Below are positions 51,352-59,096 of a stretch of DNA of 64,000 nucleotides, in pieces. The stretch lies in contig NZ_JACOPV010000016.1 in NCBI RefSeq assembly GCF_016881005.1, positions 104,634 through 168,633 of the forward strand, written 5' to 3'. The number at the start of each line of letters is the position of its first letter. Positions within the stretch are counted from its first letter, which is position 1. Position numbers and translations under genes: made by a program. The notes under the pieces were generated by a model. That model searched no databases. It was not told where the DNA came from and saw only the letters and a program-made list of their open reading frames with translations. Source of the DNA: Pseudomonas arcuscaelestis. GTDB taxonomy: Bacteria > Pseudomonadota > Gammaproteobacteria > Pseudomonadales > Pseudomonadaceae.

Positions 51352-52683
51352 TTATTCGCTACGCTCGCCGATCCGCTCGCCCCAGGCGCAGGCGGCGGCA
51401 TGCAGGGCCTGCTCGTCCATGCGGGTCAGGCGGCGCTCATCGAGCAATTGTTGACCAGCAACCCAGACATGCTTCACGCAGTCACGATTGCTGGTGTAGA
51501 TCAGTTGTGAAACCGGCTCGTAGATTGGCTGCTGGGCCAACCCCGACAGATCGAATGCGACCAGGTCGGCAGCCTTGCCCACTTCCAGTGAGCCGGTCAC
51601 TGTCTCCAGGCCCAGCGCCCGCGCCCCATTGAGGGTAGCCATGCGCAAGGCCCGGTGGGCATCCAGGGCGGCGGCCGAACCGGCCACTGCCTTGGCCAGC
51701 AAGGCGGCAGTGCGGGTTTCACCGAGCAGGTCGAGGTCGTTATTGCTGGCCGCGCCATCGGTACCCACAGCTACATTGACACCTGCTTGCCACAATCGCT
51801 CCACAGGGCAGAAACCACTGGCCAACTTGAGGTTGGATTCCGGGCAATGCACCACACTGGTGTTGCTTTCTACCAGCAGGGCCAGGTCGTCGTCGCTGAT
51901 CTGAGTCATGTGCACAGCCTGCAGGCGCGGGCCGAGCAGGCCCAGGCGCGCAAGGCGGGCCAGCGGGCGCTCGTTGCGGGTGGCCAGCGATTGCTCCACC
52001 TCAAACGCGGTTTCGTGGATGTGCATGTGTATCGGCGCGTCGAGTTCTTCGGCGATGACGCGGATTTTTTCCAGGTTTTCGTCGCTCACCGTGTACGGGG
52101 CATGCGGGCCCATGGCCACGGTTATGCGCGGGTGATAGCGCAGGTCGCCAAACAGTTCGACGGCCTGATGCAGGCCGTCTTCGGTGGTGCGTGCGCCGGG
52201 TATCGCGAAGTCGAGCAGCGGTACGGCGATTTGCGCGCGGATGCCGCTGTTGTGCGCCCGCTCACTGGCGACCTTGGGGAAGAAATACATGTCGGAAAAG
52301 CAGGTAACGCCACCTTTTATCTGCTCGGCGATCGCCAGGTCGGTGCCATCACGCACGAATGCTTCATCCACCCAGCGGCCTTCGGCCGGCCAGATGTGTT
52401 CTTCGAGCCAGGTCATCAGTGGCAGGTCGTCGGCCAGGCCGCGAAACAGGCTCATGGCGGCATGGCCGTGGGCGTTGATCAGCCCGGGGCTGAGCAGGCA
52501 ACCTGGCAGCTCGCGGGTTTTGCTGGCGACAAAGCGCTCGGCTTCGGCGCGGGTGCCGATGAAAACAATGTGGCCATCACGAATACCCAGGCCATGATCC
52601 TTCAATACCACCCCGGCAGGTTCGACAGGCACCAGCCAGGTAGGCAGGAGCAACAGGTCGAGCGGTGTAGCGGGTTTGGGCAT
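51352..52683 (-). CDS. mtaD: 5'-methylthioadenosine/S-adenosylhomocysteine deaminase (TRZ/ATZ family)
   Basis: This 443-aa zinc amidohydrolase has metal ligands NAHGHAAMS (HxH near 73-75), HIHETAFEVEQ, a His in VHCPESNLKLASG and the catalytic Asp in VGTDGAASNNDLDL. In P. aeruginosa the syntenic enzyme deaminates MTA to methylthioinosine, which a dedicated phosphorylase then cleaves to methylthioribose-1-phosphate, the substrate of the divergent neighbour MtnA. The ATG follows AGGA; the frame is open nearly 100 codons upstream, but that overlaps mtnA and is not supported. Confidence 0.93.
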   Translation of the reverse strand: MPKPATPLDLLLLPTWLVPVEPAGVVLKDHGLGIRDGHIVFIGTRAEAERFVASKTRELPGCLLSPGLINAHGHAAMSLFRGLADDLPLMTWLEEHIWPAEGRWVDEAFVRDGTDLAIAEQIKGGVTCFSDMYFFPKVASERAHNSGIRAQIAVPLLDFAIPGARTTEDGLHQAVELFGDLRYHPRITVAMGPHAPYTVSDENLEKIRVIAEELDAPIHMHIHETAFEVEQSLATRNERPLARLARLGLLGPRLQAVHMTQISDDDLALLVESNTSVVHCPESNLKLASGFCPVERLWQAGVNVAVGTDGAASNNDLDLLGETRTAALLAKAVAGSAAALDAHRALRMATLNGARALGLETVTGSLEVGKAADLVAFDLSGLAQQPIYEPVSQLIYTSNRDCVKHVWVAGQQLLDERRLTRMDEQALHAAACAWGERIGERSE

Positions 52684-52792
52684 GGCAGGATTTTCCTGGG
52701 ACACATGGGCTGAGGGCGAAGTATACCCGAGCGTCTGCGCCTGGGGCTCGCTATAATCGTGCGCTTTTGATGTCCGAATGACGGGGTGAGGC

Positions 52793-53869
52793 ATGCGCGA
52801 TCGACTACTGGCAGCAGAGAAGGTGGACGCCATCGATTGGCGTGATGGCATCTTGTACTTGCTCGACCAGCGCGTTCTGCCAACTGAAGAGCGCTGGCAA
52901 GCCTGTTCCGATGCTGCCCAGGTGGCGCAAGCCATTGCGTCGATGCAGGTGCGCGGCGCGCCTGCCATCGGCATTTGTGCGGCCTATGGCCTGGCCATGG
53001 CCGTGCGTCAGCGCCTGGCTGCGGGCGATGATTGGGAGATGGCCCTGGAAGAAGACTTCGAGAGCCTGCTGCATTCACGTCCAACCGGCGCCAACCTGTT
53101 CTGGTCACTCAATCGCATGCGCGAGCGTCTGCTGCGAATCAAGGAAGGCGAGGATGTAGCGGCCATCATGGAGGCCGAGGCCATTGCCATCCACGACAGC
53201 GATCGAGAAGCAAACCTGACCATGGCCCAGTTGGGCGCCGAGCTGATTCGCAAGCATCAGGGCAACGAACAGGCGGTGCTTACCCACGGCAATGCCGGCG
53301 CGCTGGCAACCGGCGGTTTCGGTACTGCCCTGGGGGTGATTCGTGCCGCTTATCTGGAGGGCATGGTTGAACGGGTGTATGTCGACGAAACCCGGCCATG
53401 GCTCCAAGGTTCACGGCTGACGGCCTGGGAGCTGGCCTGCGATGGCATTCCTGTAACCGTCAATGCCGATGCCGCCGCTGCCCACTTGATGAAAACCAAG
53501 GGTATTACCTGGGTTATTGTCGGTGCCGACCGTATTGCCGCCAATGGCGACGTGGCCAGCAAAATCGGTACTTATCAGTTGGCAGTCAATGCCATGCACC
53601 ACGGTGTGCGCTTCATGGTGGTTGCATCGAGTTCGAGCATCGACCTGAACCTGGACAGCGGTGAAGACATCCTCCTGGAAGAGCGTGATGCCGGCGAGCT
53701 GATGGAGGTTGCCGGCAAGCGCGTGGGCGCCGAGGTCGACGCGTTCAATCCGGTATTTGATGTAACCCCGGCGGACCTGATCGATGTCATTGTCACCGAG
53801 AAAGGCATTGTCGATCGTCCAGACACGGTAAAGATGGCGCAATTGATGTGTCGCAAGCGCTTGCATTGA
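52793..53869 (+). CDS. mtnA: Methylthioribose-1-phosphate isomerase MtnA with altered active-site loop
   Basis: This 358-aa member of the eIF2B-alpha/MtnA family isomerises MTR-1-P to methylthioribulose-1-P in methionine salvage. The family core is clear: VRGAPAIGICAAYG near 53-66, SRPTGANLFW near 95, VIVGADRIAANGDVASKIG near 241-259 with catalytic D246. The loop that reads LTHCNxGALAT in homologues reads LTHGNAGALAT here (163-173), so the catalytic Cys is Gly166. The frame is otherwise intact and starts at an ATG after GGGTGAG. It is divergent from mtaD. Confidence 0.93.
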   Translation: MRDRLLAAEKVDAIDWRDGILYLLDQRVLPTEERWQACSDAAQVAQAIASMQVRGAPAIGICAAYGLAMAVRQRLAAGDDWEMALEEDFESLLHSRPTGANLFWSLNRMRERLLRIKEGEDVAAIMEAEAIAIHDSDREANLTMAQLGAELIRKHQGNEQAVLTHGNAGALATGGFGTALGVIRAAYLEGMVERVYVDETRPWLQGSRLTAWELACDGIPVTVNADAAAAHLMKTKGITWVIVGADRIAANGDVASKIGTYQLAVNAMHHGVRFMVVASSSSIDLNLDSGEDILLEERDAGELMEVAGKRVGAEVDAFNPVFDVTPADLIDVIVTEKGIVDRPDTVKMAQLMCRKRLH

Positions 53870-53993
53870 GTGTTTGGCTTCGCTTGCGGCCTGCGGGTAC
53901 GGCCTGGCGGGCGTTACTGACGAGCAGTAGGGTAGTAGTGCCGCAGCCTACTCCCACCGTCTGGGCGATTGTGGTAACATCCGACGGTTTCCA

Positions 53994-54015
53994 AGGCAGC
54001 CTTATGAGGCTGTCT
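53994..54015 (+). other. Hairpin in the gyrA leader
   Basis: AGGCAGCC (53994-54001) pairs with GGCTGTCT (54008-54015) with one G-U and a 6-nt loop. It lies about 135 nt before the gyrA ATG in a 279-nt gap in which I otherwise see only a possible extended -10 (TGTGGTAACAT, near 53970). A supercoiling-sensitive gyrA promoter is expected here but is not resolved. Confidence 0.35.
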
Positions 54016-54148
54016 TTACTGCGCAGATCCATGGCTTAACTCGTTGATTTGTCGTAAGTCGCTGCAAGGAGTCACTTTGCAGCGGCGAGCTTCGTTCGTC
54101 CCATATGGATGTGACGAGGTTTCACCAGAAAAAGGAATCAGGCTTCTC

Positions 54149-56776
54149 ATGGGCGAACTGGCCAAAGAAATCCTCCCGGTCAATATCGAAGACGAACTGA
54201 GACAGTCCTACCTCGACTACGCGATGAGCGTCATTGTCGGGCGTGCACTGCCCGATGCGCGTGATGGCTTGAAGCCCGTGCATCGCCGCGTTCTGTTTGC
54301 GATGAGCGAACTGGGTAACGACTGGAACAAACCGTACAAGAAATCCGCCCGTGTGGTCGGTGACGTGATCGGTAAGTACCACCCGCATGGTGATACGGCT
54401 GTTTACGACACCATCGTACGTATGGCGCAGCCATTCTCGCTGCGGTACCTGCTGGTCGACGGCCAGGGTAACTTCGGTTCGGTGGACGGCGACAACGCCG
54501 CGGCCATGCGATATACCGAAGTGCGCATGACCAAGCTGGCCCATGAGCTGCTGGCCGACCTGCACAAGGAAACCGTCGATTGGGTGCCCAACTACGACGG
54601 CACCGAGCTGATCCCGGCGGTCATGCCGACCAAGATCCCCAACCTGCTGGTCAACGGTTCCAGCGGTATTGCCGTGGGCATGGCAACCAACATTCCGCCG
54701 CACAACCTCGGTGAAGTCATCGACGGTTGCCTGGCGCTGATCGACAACCCGGAAATCTCCATTGATGAACTGATGCAGTTCATCCCGGGTCCGGACTTCC
54801 CGACCGCAGCAATCATCAACGGTCGCCAGGGCATCATTGAGGCCTATCGCACCGGTCGTGGCCGCATCTACATGCGTGCGCGCTCGATGGTCGAGGACAT
54901 CGACAAGGTCGGTGGTCGTCAGCAGATCGTCGTTACCGAGCTGCCGTATCAGCTCAACAAGGCGCGTCTGATCGAGAAGATCGCCGAGCTGGTCAAGGAA
55001 AAGAAACTCGAAGGCATCACCGAGCTGCGCGACGAGTCCGACAAGGACGGTATGCGTATCGTCATCGAGCTGCGTCGTGGCGAAGTGCCTGAGGTTATTC
55101 TCAATAACCTCTACGCCCAGACCCAGCTGCAGAGCGTTTTCGGTATCAACGTGGTAGCGCTGATCGATGGCCGCCCACGGGTACTGAACCTCAAGGACCT
55201 GCTCGAAGCATTCGTTCGTCACCGTCGCGAAGTTGTTACTCGCCGTACCGTGTTTGAGCTGCGCAAAGCGCGTGAGCGTGGCCATATTCTTGAAGGCCAG
55301 GCGGTTGCCTTGTCCAACATCGATCCGGTCATCGCCCTGATCAAGGCTTCGCCGACGCCGTCGGAAGCCAAGGAAGCGCTGATCAGCACGCCGTGGGAAT
55401 CGAGCGCCGTACAGGTCATGGTCGAGCGCGCGGGTGCCGACTCCTGCCGTCCGGAAAACCTCGACGAGCAGTTCGGCCTGCGTGATGGCAAGTACTTCCT
55501 GTCGCCGGAACAGGCCCAGGCCATTCTTGACCTGCGTCTGCACCGTCTGACCGGTCTGGAGCACGAGAAGCTGCTGGCCGAGTACCAGGAGATTCTCAAG
55601 CAGATTGGCGAGCTGATCCGCATCCTCAACAGCGCTGAGCGCCTGATGGAAGTGATCCGCGAAGAGCTGGAACTGATCCGTGCCGAATACGGCGACGTGC
55701 GCCGCACCGAAATCCTCGATGCGCGTCTCGATCTGACCCTGGGCGACATGATTCCGGAAGAAGAGCGGGTTGTGACGATCTCCCACGGCGGCTACGCCAA
55801 GACCCAGCCACTGGCGGCCTATCAGGCTCAGCGTCGTGGCGGCAAAGGCAAGTCGGCAACTGGCGTCAAGGACGAGGACTACATCTCGCACCTGCTGGTA
55901 GCCAACAGCCACACCACGTTGTTGCTGTTCTCCAGCAAGGGCAAGGTGTACTGGCTCAAGACTTACGAAATTCCGGAAGCCTCCCGTGCTGCGCGCGGTC
56001 GACCACTGGTCAACCTGCTGCCGCTGGACGAAGGCGAGTACATCTCGACCATGTTGCCGGTCGAGGAATACACCGAAGGTCACTTCATCTTCATGGCGAC
56101 CGCCAACGGTACCGTGAAGAAGACCCCGCTGGAGTCGTTCAGCCGTCAGCGTAGCGTCGGTCTGATCGCCCTGGAGCTGGACGAAGGTGACGTACTGATT
56201 TCTGCCGCCATCACCGATGGCGAGCGCGAAGTCATGCTGTTCTCCGACGCTGGCAAGGTCACCCGTTTCAAAGAATCCGATGTTCGTGCCATGGGCCGTA
56301 CCGCCCGTGGTGTACGCGGCATGCGTCTGGCCGAAGGGCAGAAGCTGATCTCCATGATCATTCCGGAGGAGGGCAGCCAGATCCTCACCGCCTCCGAGCG
56401 TGGTTTTGGCAAGCGTACCGAAATCGGCGAGTTCCCCGAGTACAAGCGTGGCGGTCAAGGCGTTATTGCCATGGTCAGCAACGAGCGTAACGGCCGTCTG
56501 GTCGGTGCGGTACAGGTGCAGGAAGGCGAAGAAATCATGCTGATTTCCGACCAGGGCACCTTGGTCCGTACCCGCGTTGGTGAGGTTTCCAGCTTGGGTC
56601 GTAACACCCAGGGTGTCACCCTGATCAAGCTGGCCAGCGACGAGACCCTGGTAGGTCTGGAACGTGTCCAGGAGCCATCCGAAGAGGAAGGCGACGAAGA
56701 CTACGAGGAAGATGCTGACGCCGTTGAAGCACCAGAGGCCGCTGCCGCTGGCGACGAAGAGGCGCCGCAGGAATAA
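54149..56776 (+). CDS. gyrA: DNA gyrase subunit A
   Basis: This 875-aa subunit of gyrase breaks and rejoins DNA through Y122 (AAAMRYTEVRM) and wraps DNA on its C-terminal beta-pinwheel (from about 530), which contains the GyrA-box QRRGGKGKS. The quinolone-determining positions hold the sensitive-type residues T83 and D87 (HPHGDTAVYD). The C-terminal tail is strongly acidic (EEEGDEDYEEDADAVEAPEA). At 875 aa it is shorter than the ~923 aa I recall for P. aeruginosa, lacking an acidic insertion between pinwheel blades. Start MGELAKEI with AAAGGAA upstream; the frame is open 35 codons further up. Confidence 0.97.
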   Translation: MGELAKEILPVNIEDELRQSYLDYAMSVIVGRALPDARDGLKPVHRRVLFAMSELGNDWNKPYKKSARVVGDVIGKYHPHGDTAVYDTIVRMAQPFSLRYLLVDGQGNFGSVDGDNAAAMRYTEVRMTKLAHELLADLHKETVDWVPNYDGTELIPAVMPTKIPNLLVNGSSGIAVGMATNIPPHNLGEVIDGCLALIDNPEISIDELMQFIPGPDFPTAAIINGRQGIIEAYRTGRGRIYMRARSMVEDIDKVGGRQQIVVTELPYQLNKARLIEKIAELVKEKKLEGITELRDESDKDGMRIVIELRRGEVPEVILNNLYAQTQLQSVFGINVVALIDGRPRVLNLKDLLEAFVRHRREVVTRRTVFELRKARERGHILEGQAVALSNIDPVIALIKASPTPSEAKEALISTPWESSAVQVMVERAGADSCRPENLDEQFGLRDGKYFLSPEQAQAILDLRLHRLTGLEHEKLLAEYQEILKQIGELIRILNSAERLMEVIREELELIRAEYGDVRRTEILDARLDLTLGDMIPEEERVVTISHGGYAKTQPLAAYQAQRRGGKGKSATGVKDEDYISHLLVANSHTTLLLFSSKGKVYWLKTYEIPEASRAARGRPLVNLLPLDEGEYISTMLPVEEYTEGHFIFMATANGTVKKTPLESFSRQRSVGLIALELDEGDVLISAAITDGEREVMLFSDAGKVTRFKESDVRAMGRTARGVRGMRLAEGQKLISMIIPEEGSQILTASERGFGKRTEIGEFPEYKRGGQGVIAMVSNERNGRLVGAVQVQEGEEIMLISDQGTLVRTRVGEVSSLGRNTQGVTLIKLASDETLVGLERVQEPSEEEGDEDYEEDADAVEAPEAAAAGDEEAPQE

Positions 56777-56803
56777 CCAACAGTAGCGTAATCCAGGTGG
56801 GGT

Positions 56804-56836
56804 GGCCGTAGCGCTGCAGGTTTGCAGCGTACGGCC
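56804..56836 (+). other. Strong bulged hairpin between gyrA and serC
   Basis: GGCCGTA (56804-56810) and CGCTGCA (56812-56818) pair with TGCAGCG (56823-56829) and TACGGCC (56830-56836): 14 bp with one bulged G and a GGTT loop. No T run follows, so it is not a classical terminator. It lies 36 nt before the serC GTG and may be an mRNA processing or stability element. Confidence 0.6.
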
Positions 56837-56872
56837 CGCTCCCCGGACATCATGAGCAGAGCGAGAGTGGAT

Positions 56873-57958
56873 GTGAGCAAACGAGCCTTTAACTTCTGCG
56901 CAGGCCCTGCTGCGCTTCCCGATGCTGTTCTGCAGCGCGCCCAGGCCGAAATGCTGGACTGGAATGGCAAGGGTCTGTCAGTGATGGAAATGAGTCACCG
57001 TAGCGACGACTACGTGGCCATTGCCGAAAAGGCCGAGCAGGATCTGCGCGACCTGATGTCCATTCCCACCAACTATAAAGTGCTGTTCCTGCAGGGCGGT
57101 GCGAGCCAGCAGTTCGCCGAAATCCCGTTGAACCTGCTGCCTGAAAATGGCACTGCCGACTATATCGAAACCGGTATCTGGTCGAAAAAAGCCATTGAAG
57201 AAGCCCGTCGCTTCGGCAACATCAACGTTGCTGCCAGCGCCAAACCCTACGACTACCTGAACATCCCTGGTCAGAATGAGTGGAACCTGACGCCGGGTGC
57301 CGCCTACGTGCATTACGCCTCGAACGAGACCATCGGTGGTCTGGAGTTCGACTGGGTGCCGCAAACCGGTGACGTACCGTTGGTCGTCGACATGTCCTCG
57401 GACATCCTTTCCCGTCCCGTCGATGTTTCCGATTTCGGTCTGATTTACGCCGGCGCGCAGAAAAACATTGGCCCAAGCGGCCTGGTCGTTGTGATTGTCC
57501 GCGAAGACCTGCTCGGTCGTGCCCGCAGCAGCTGCCCGACCATGCTCGACTACAAGGTCGCAGCCGACAACGGCTCGATGTATAACACCCCGGCGACCTA
57601 TTCCTGGTACCTCTCGGGCCTGGTCTTCGAGTGGCTCAAGGAGCAAGGTGGCGTTGAGGCCATGGAGCAGCGCAATCGGGCCAAGAAAGATCGCCTGTAC
57701 GGCTTTATCGACAGCAGCGACTTCTACAGCAACCCGATCAGTGTCAACGCCCGTTCCTGGATGAACGTACCGTTCCGCCTGGCTGACGAGCGCCTGGACA
57801 AGGCTTTCCTGGCCGGTGCCGACGCTCGTGGCTTGCTCAACCTCAAGGGTCACCGTTCGGTGGGCGGCATGCGTGCCTCCATCTACAACGCCCTGGGCCT
57901 GGACGCGGTCGAAGCGCTGGTAGGCTACATGGCTGAATTCGAGAAGGAGCACGCTTGA
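56873..57958 (+). CDS. serC: Phosphoserine aminotransferase SerC
   Basis: This 361-aa PLP enzyme of serine and pyridoxal phosphate synthesis converts phosphohydroxypyruvate to phosphoserine. The start GTG (VSKRAFNFCAGPAAL) matches the family N-terminus; an ATG 21 nt upstream is possible. The PLP lysine is in GAQKNIGPSG near 198, MSHRSDDY near 42 and ASNETIGGLEF are substrate/PLP contacts, and SVGGMRASIYNA near 337 ends the fold. It overlaps pheA by one base (TGATG), so expression is coupled. Confidence 0.96.
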   Translation: MSKRAFNFCAGPAALPDAVLQRAQAEMLDWNGKGLSVMEMSHRSDDYVAIAEKAEQDLRDLMSIPTNYKVLFLQGGASQQFAEIPLNLLPENGTADYIETGIWSKKAIEEARRFGNINVAASAKPYDYLNIPGQNEWNLTPGAAYVHYASNETIGGLEFDWVPQTGDVPLVVDMSSDILSRPVDVSDFGLIYAGAQKNIGPSGLVVVIVREDLLGRARSSCPTMLDYKVAADNGSMYNTPATYSWYLSGLVFEWLKEQGGVEAMEQRNRAKKDRLYGFIDSSDFYSNPISVNARSWMNVPFRLADERLDKAFLAGADARGLLNLKGHRSVGGMRASIYNALGLDAVEALVGYMAEFEKEHA

Positions 57959-59052
57959 TGTCTGAGCAGGAACTCAAGGCGCTGCGGGTGCGCATTGACA
58001 GCCTCGATGAGAAAATTCTCGAGCTGATCAGTGACCGTGCCCGCTGTGCCCAGGAAGTGGCTCGGGTCAAGATGGCAGCACTGCCTGCCGGTGAAGAGCC
58101 GATCTTCTACCGCCCGGAGCGTGAAGCCCAGGTGCTCAAGCGCGTCATGGACCGTAACCAGGGGCCCCTGGGTAACGAAGAAATGGCCCGTTTGTTCCGG
58201 GAGATCATGTCCTCGTGCCTGGCTCTGGAGCAACCGCTGAAGGTTGCCTACCTGGGGCCTGAGGGTACCTTCACCCAGGCCGCGGCAATGAAGCACTTCG
58301 GTCACGCGGTCATCAGTAAACCGATGGCTGCCATCGACGAAGTGTTCCGCGAAGTGGCGGCCGGTGCCGTCAACTTTGGTGTGGTGCCGGTGGAAAACTC
58401 CACCGAAGGTGCCGTCAACCACACCCTGGACAGCTTTCTTGAGCATGACATGGTCATCTGTGGCGAAGTTGAGCTGCGGATTCACCACCACTTGTTGGTG
58501 GGTGAAAACACCAAGACCGACAGCATCAGCCGTATCTACTCCCACGCCCAATCGCTGGCCCAGTGCCGTAAGTGGCTGGATGCCCACTACCCGAACGTCG
58601 AGCGCGTGGCGGTAGCGAGCAACGCCGAGGCTGCCAAGCGGGTCAAGGGTGAGTGGAACTCGGCTGCCATTGCTGGCGACATGGCCGCAGGCCTGTATGG
58701 CTTGACGCGCCTGGCCGAGAAAATCGAGGACCGCCCGGACAACTCCACGCGGTTCCTGATGATCGGCAGCCAGGAAGTGCCACCCACCGGCGACGACAAG
58801 ACCTCGATCATCGTCTCCATGAGCAACAAGCCGGGTGCCTTGCACGAGCTATTGGTGCCGTTCCACGAAAACGGCATCGACCTGACGCGTATCGAAACCC
58901 GTCCGTCGCGCAGTGGTAAATGGACCTACGTGTTTTTCATCGACTTCATCGGTCACCACCGTGATCCGCTGATCAAGGCCGTGCTGGAGCAGATCAGCCA
59001 GGAGGCCGTGGCGCTCAAGGTCTTGGGTTCCTATCCAAAAGCGGTACTTTGA
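57958..59052 (+). CDS. pheA: Chorismate mutase-prephenate dehydratase (P-protein) PheA
   Basis: This 364-aa bifunctional enzyme makes phenylpyruvate from chorismate. The N-terminal AroQ chorismate mutase domain (about 1-90; LRVRIDSLDEKILELI) is followed by the prephenate dehydratase (about 95-270; YLGPEGTFTQAAA, then NSTEGAVNHTLD and NSTRFLMIG). An ACT domain (about 285-360) carries GALHELL and IETRPSRSGKW, sites of feedback inhibition by phenylalanine. The ATG uses AAGGAG inside the serC end. tyrA/aroA follows after 44 nt with no hisC gene between. Confidence 0.96.
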   Translation: MSEQELKALRVRIDSLDEKILELISDRARCAQEVARVKMAALPAGEEPIFYRPEREAQVLKRVMDRNQGPLGNEEMARLFREIMSSCLALEQPLKVAYLGPEGTFTQAAAMKHFGHAVISKPMAAIDEVFREVAAGAVNFGVVPVENSTEGAVNHTLDSFLEHDMVICGEVELRIHHHLLVGENTKTDSISRIYSHAQSLAQCRKWLDAHYPNVERVAVASNAEAAKRVKGEWNSAAIAGDMAAGLYGLTRLAEKIEDRPDNSTRFLMIGSQEVPPTGDDKTSIIVSMSNKPGALHELLVPFHENGIDLTRIETRPSRSGKWTYVFFIDFIGHHRDPLIKAVLEQISQEAVALKVLGSYPKAVL

Positions 59053-59096
59053 AGTAATGAGTGGCGTGCACGCAGATTTGAATAGGGTCCTGCCCC

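Noticed and set aside
54122..56458. A 778-codon open frame antisense to gyrA
   Set aside because: It mirrors gyrA codons in a G/C-rich genome, lacks family motifs and sits opposite one of the most conserved genes.
54149..56776. Suspected truncation of gyrA because it is shorter than in P. aeruginosa
   Set aside because: 875 aa equals the E. coli length and both ends are intact; the difference is an absent internal acidic insertion.
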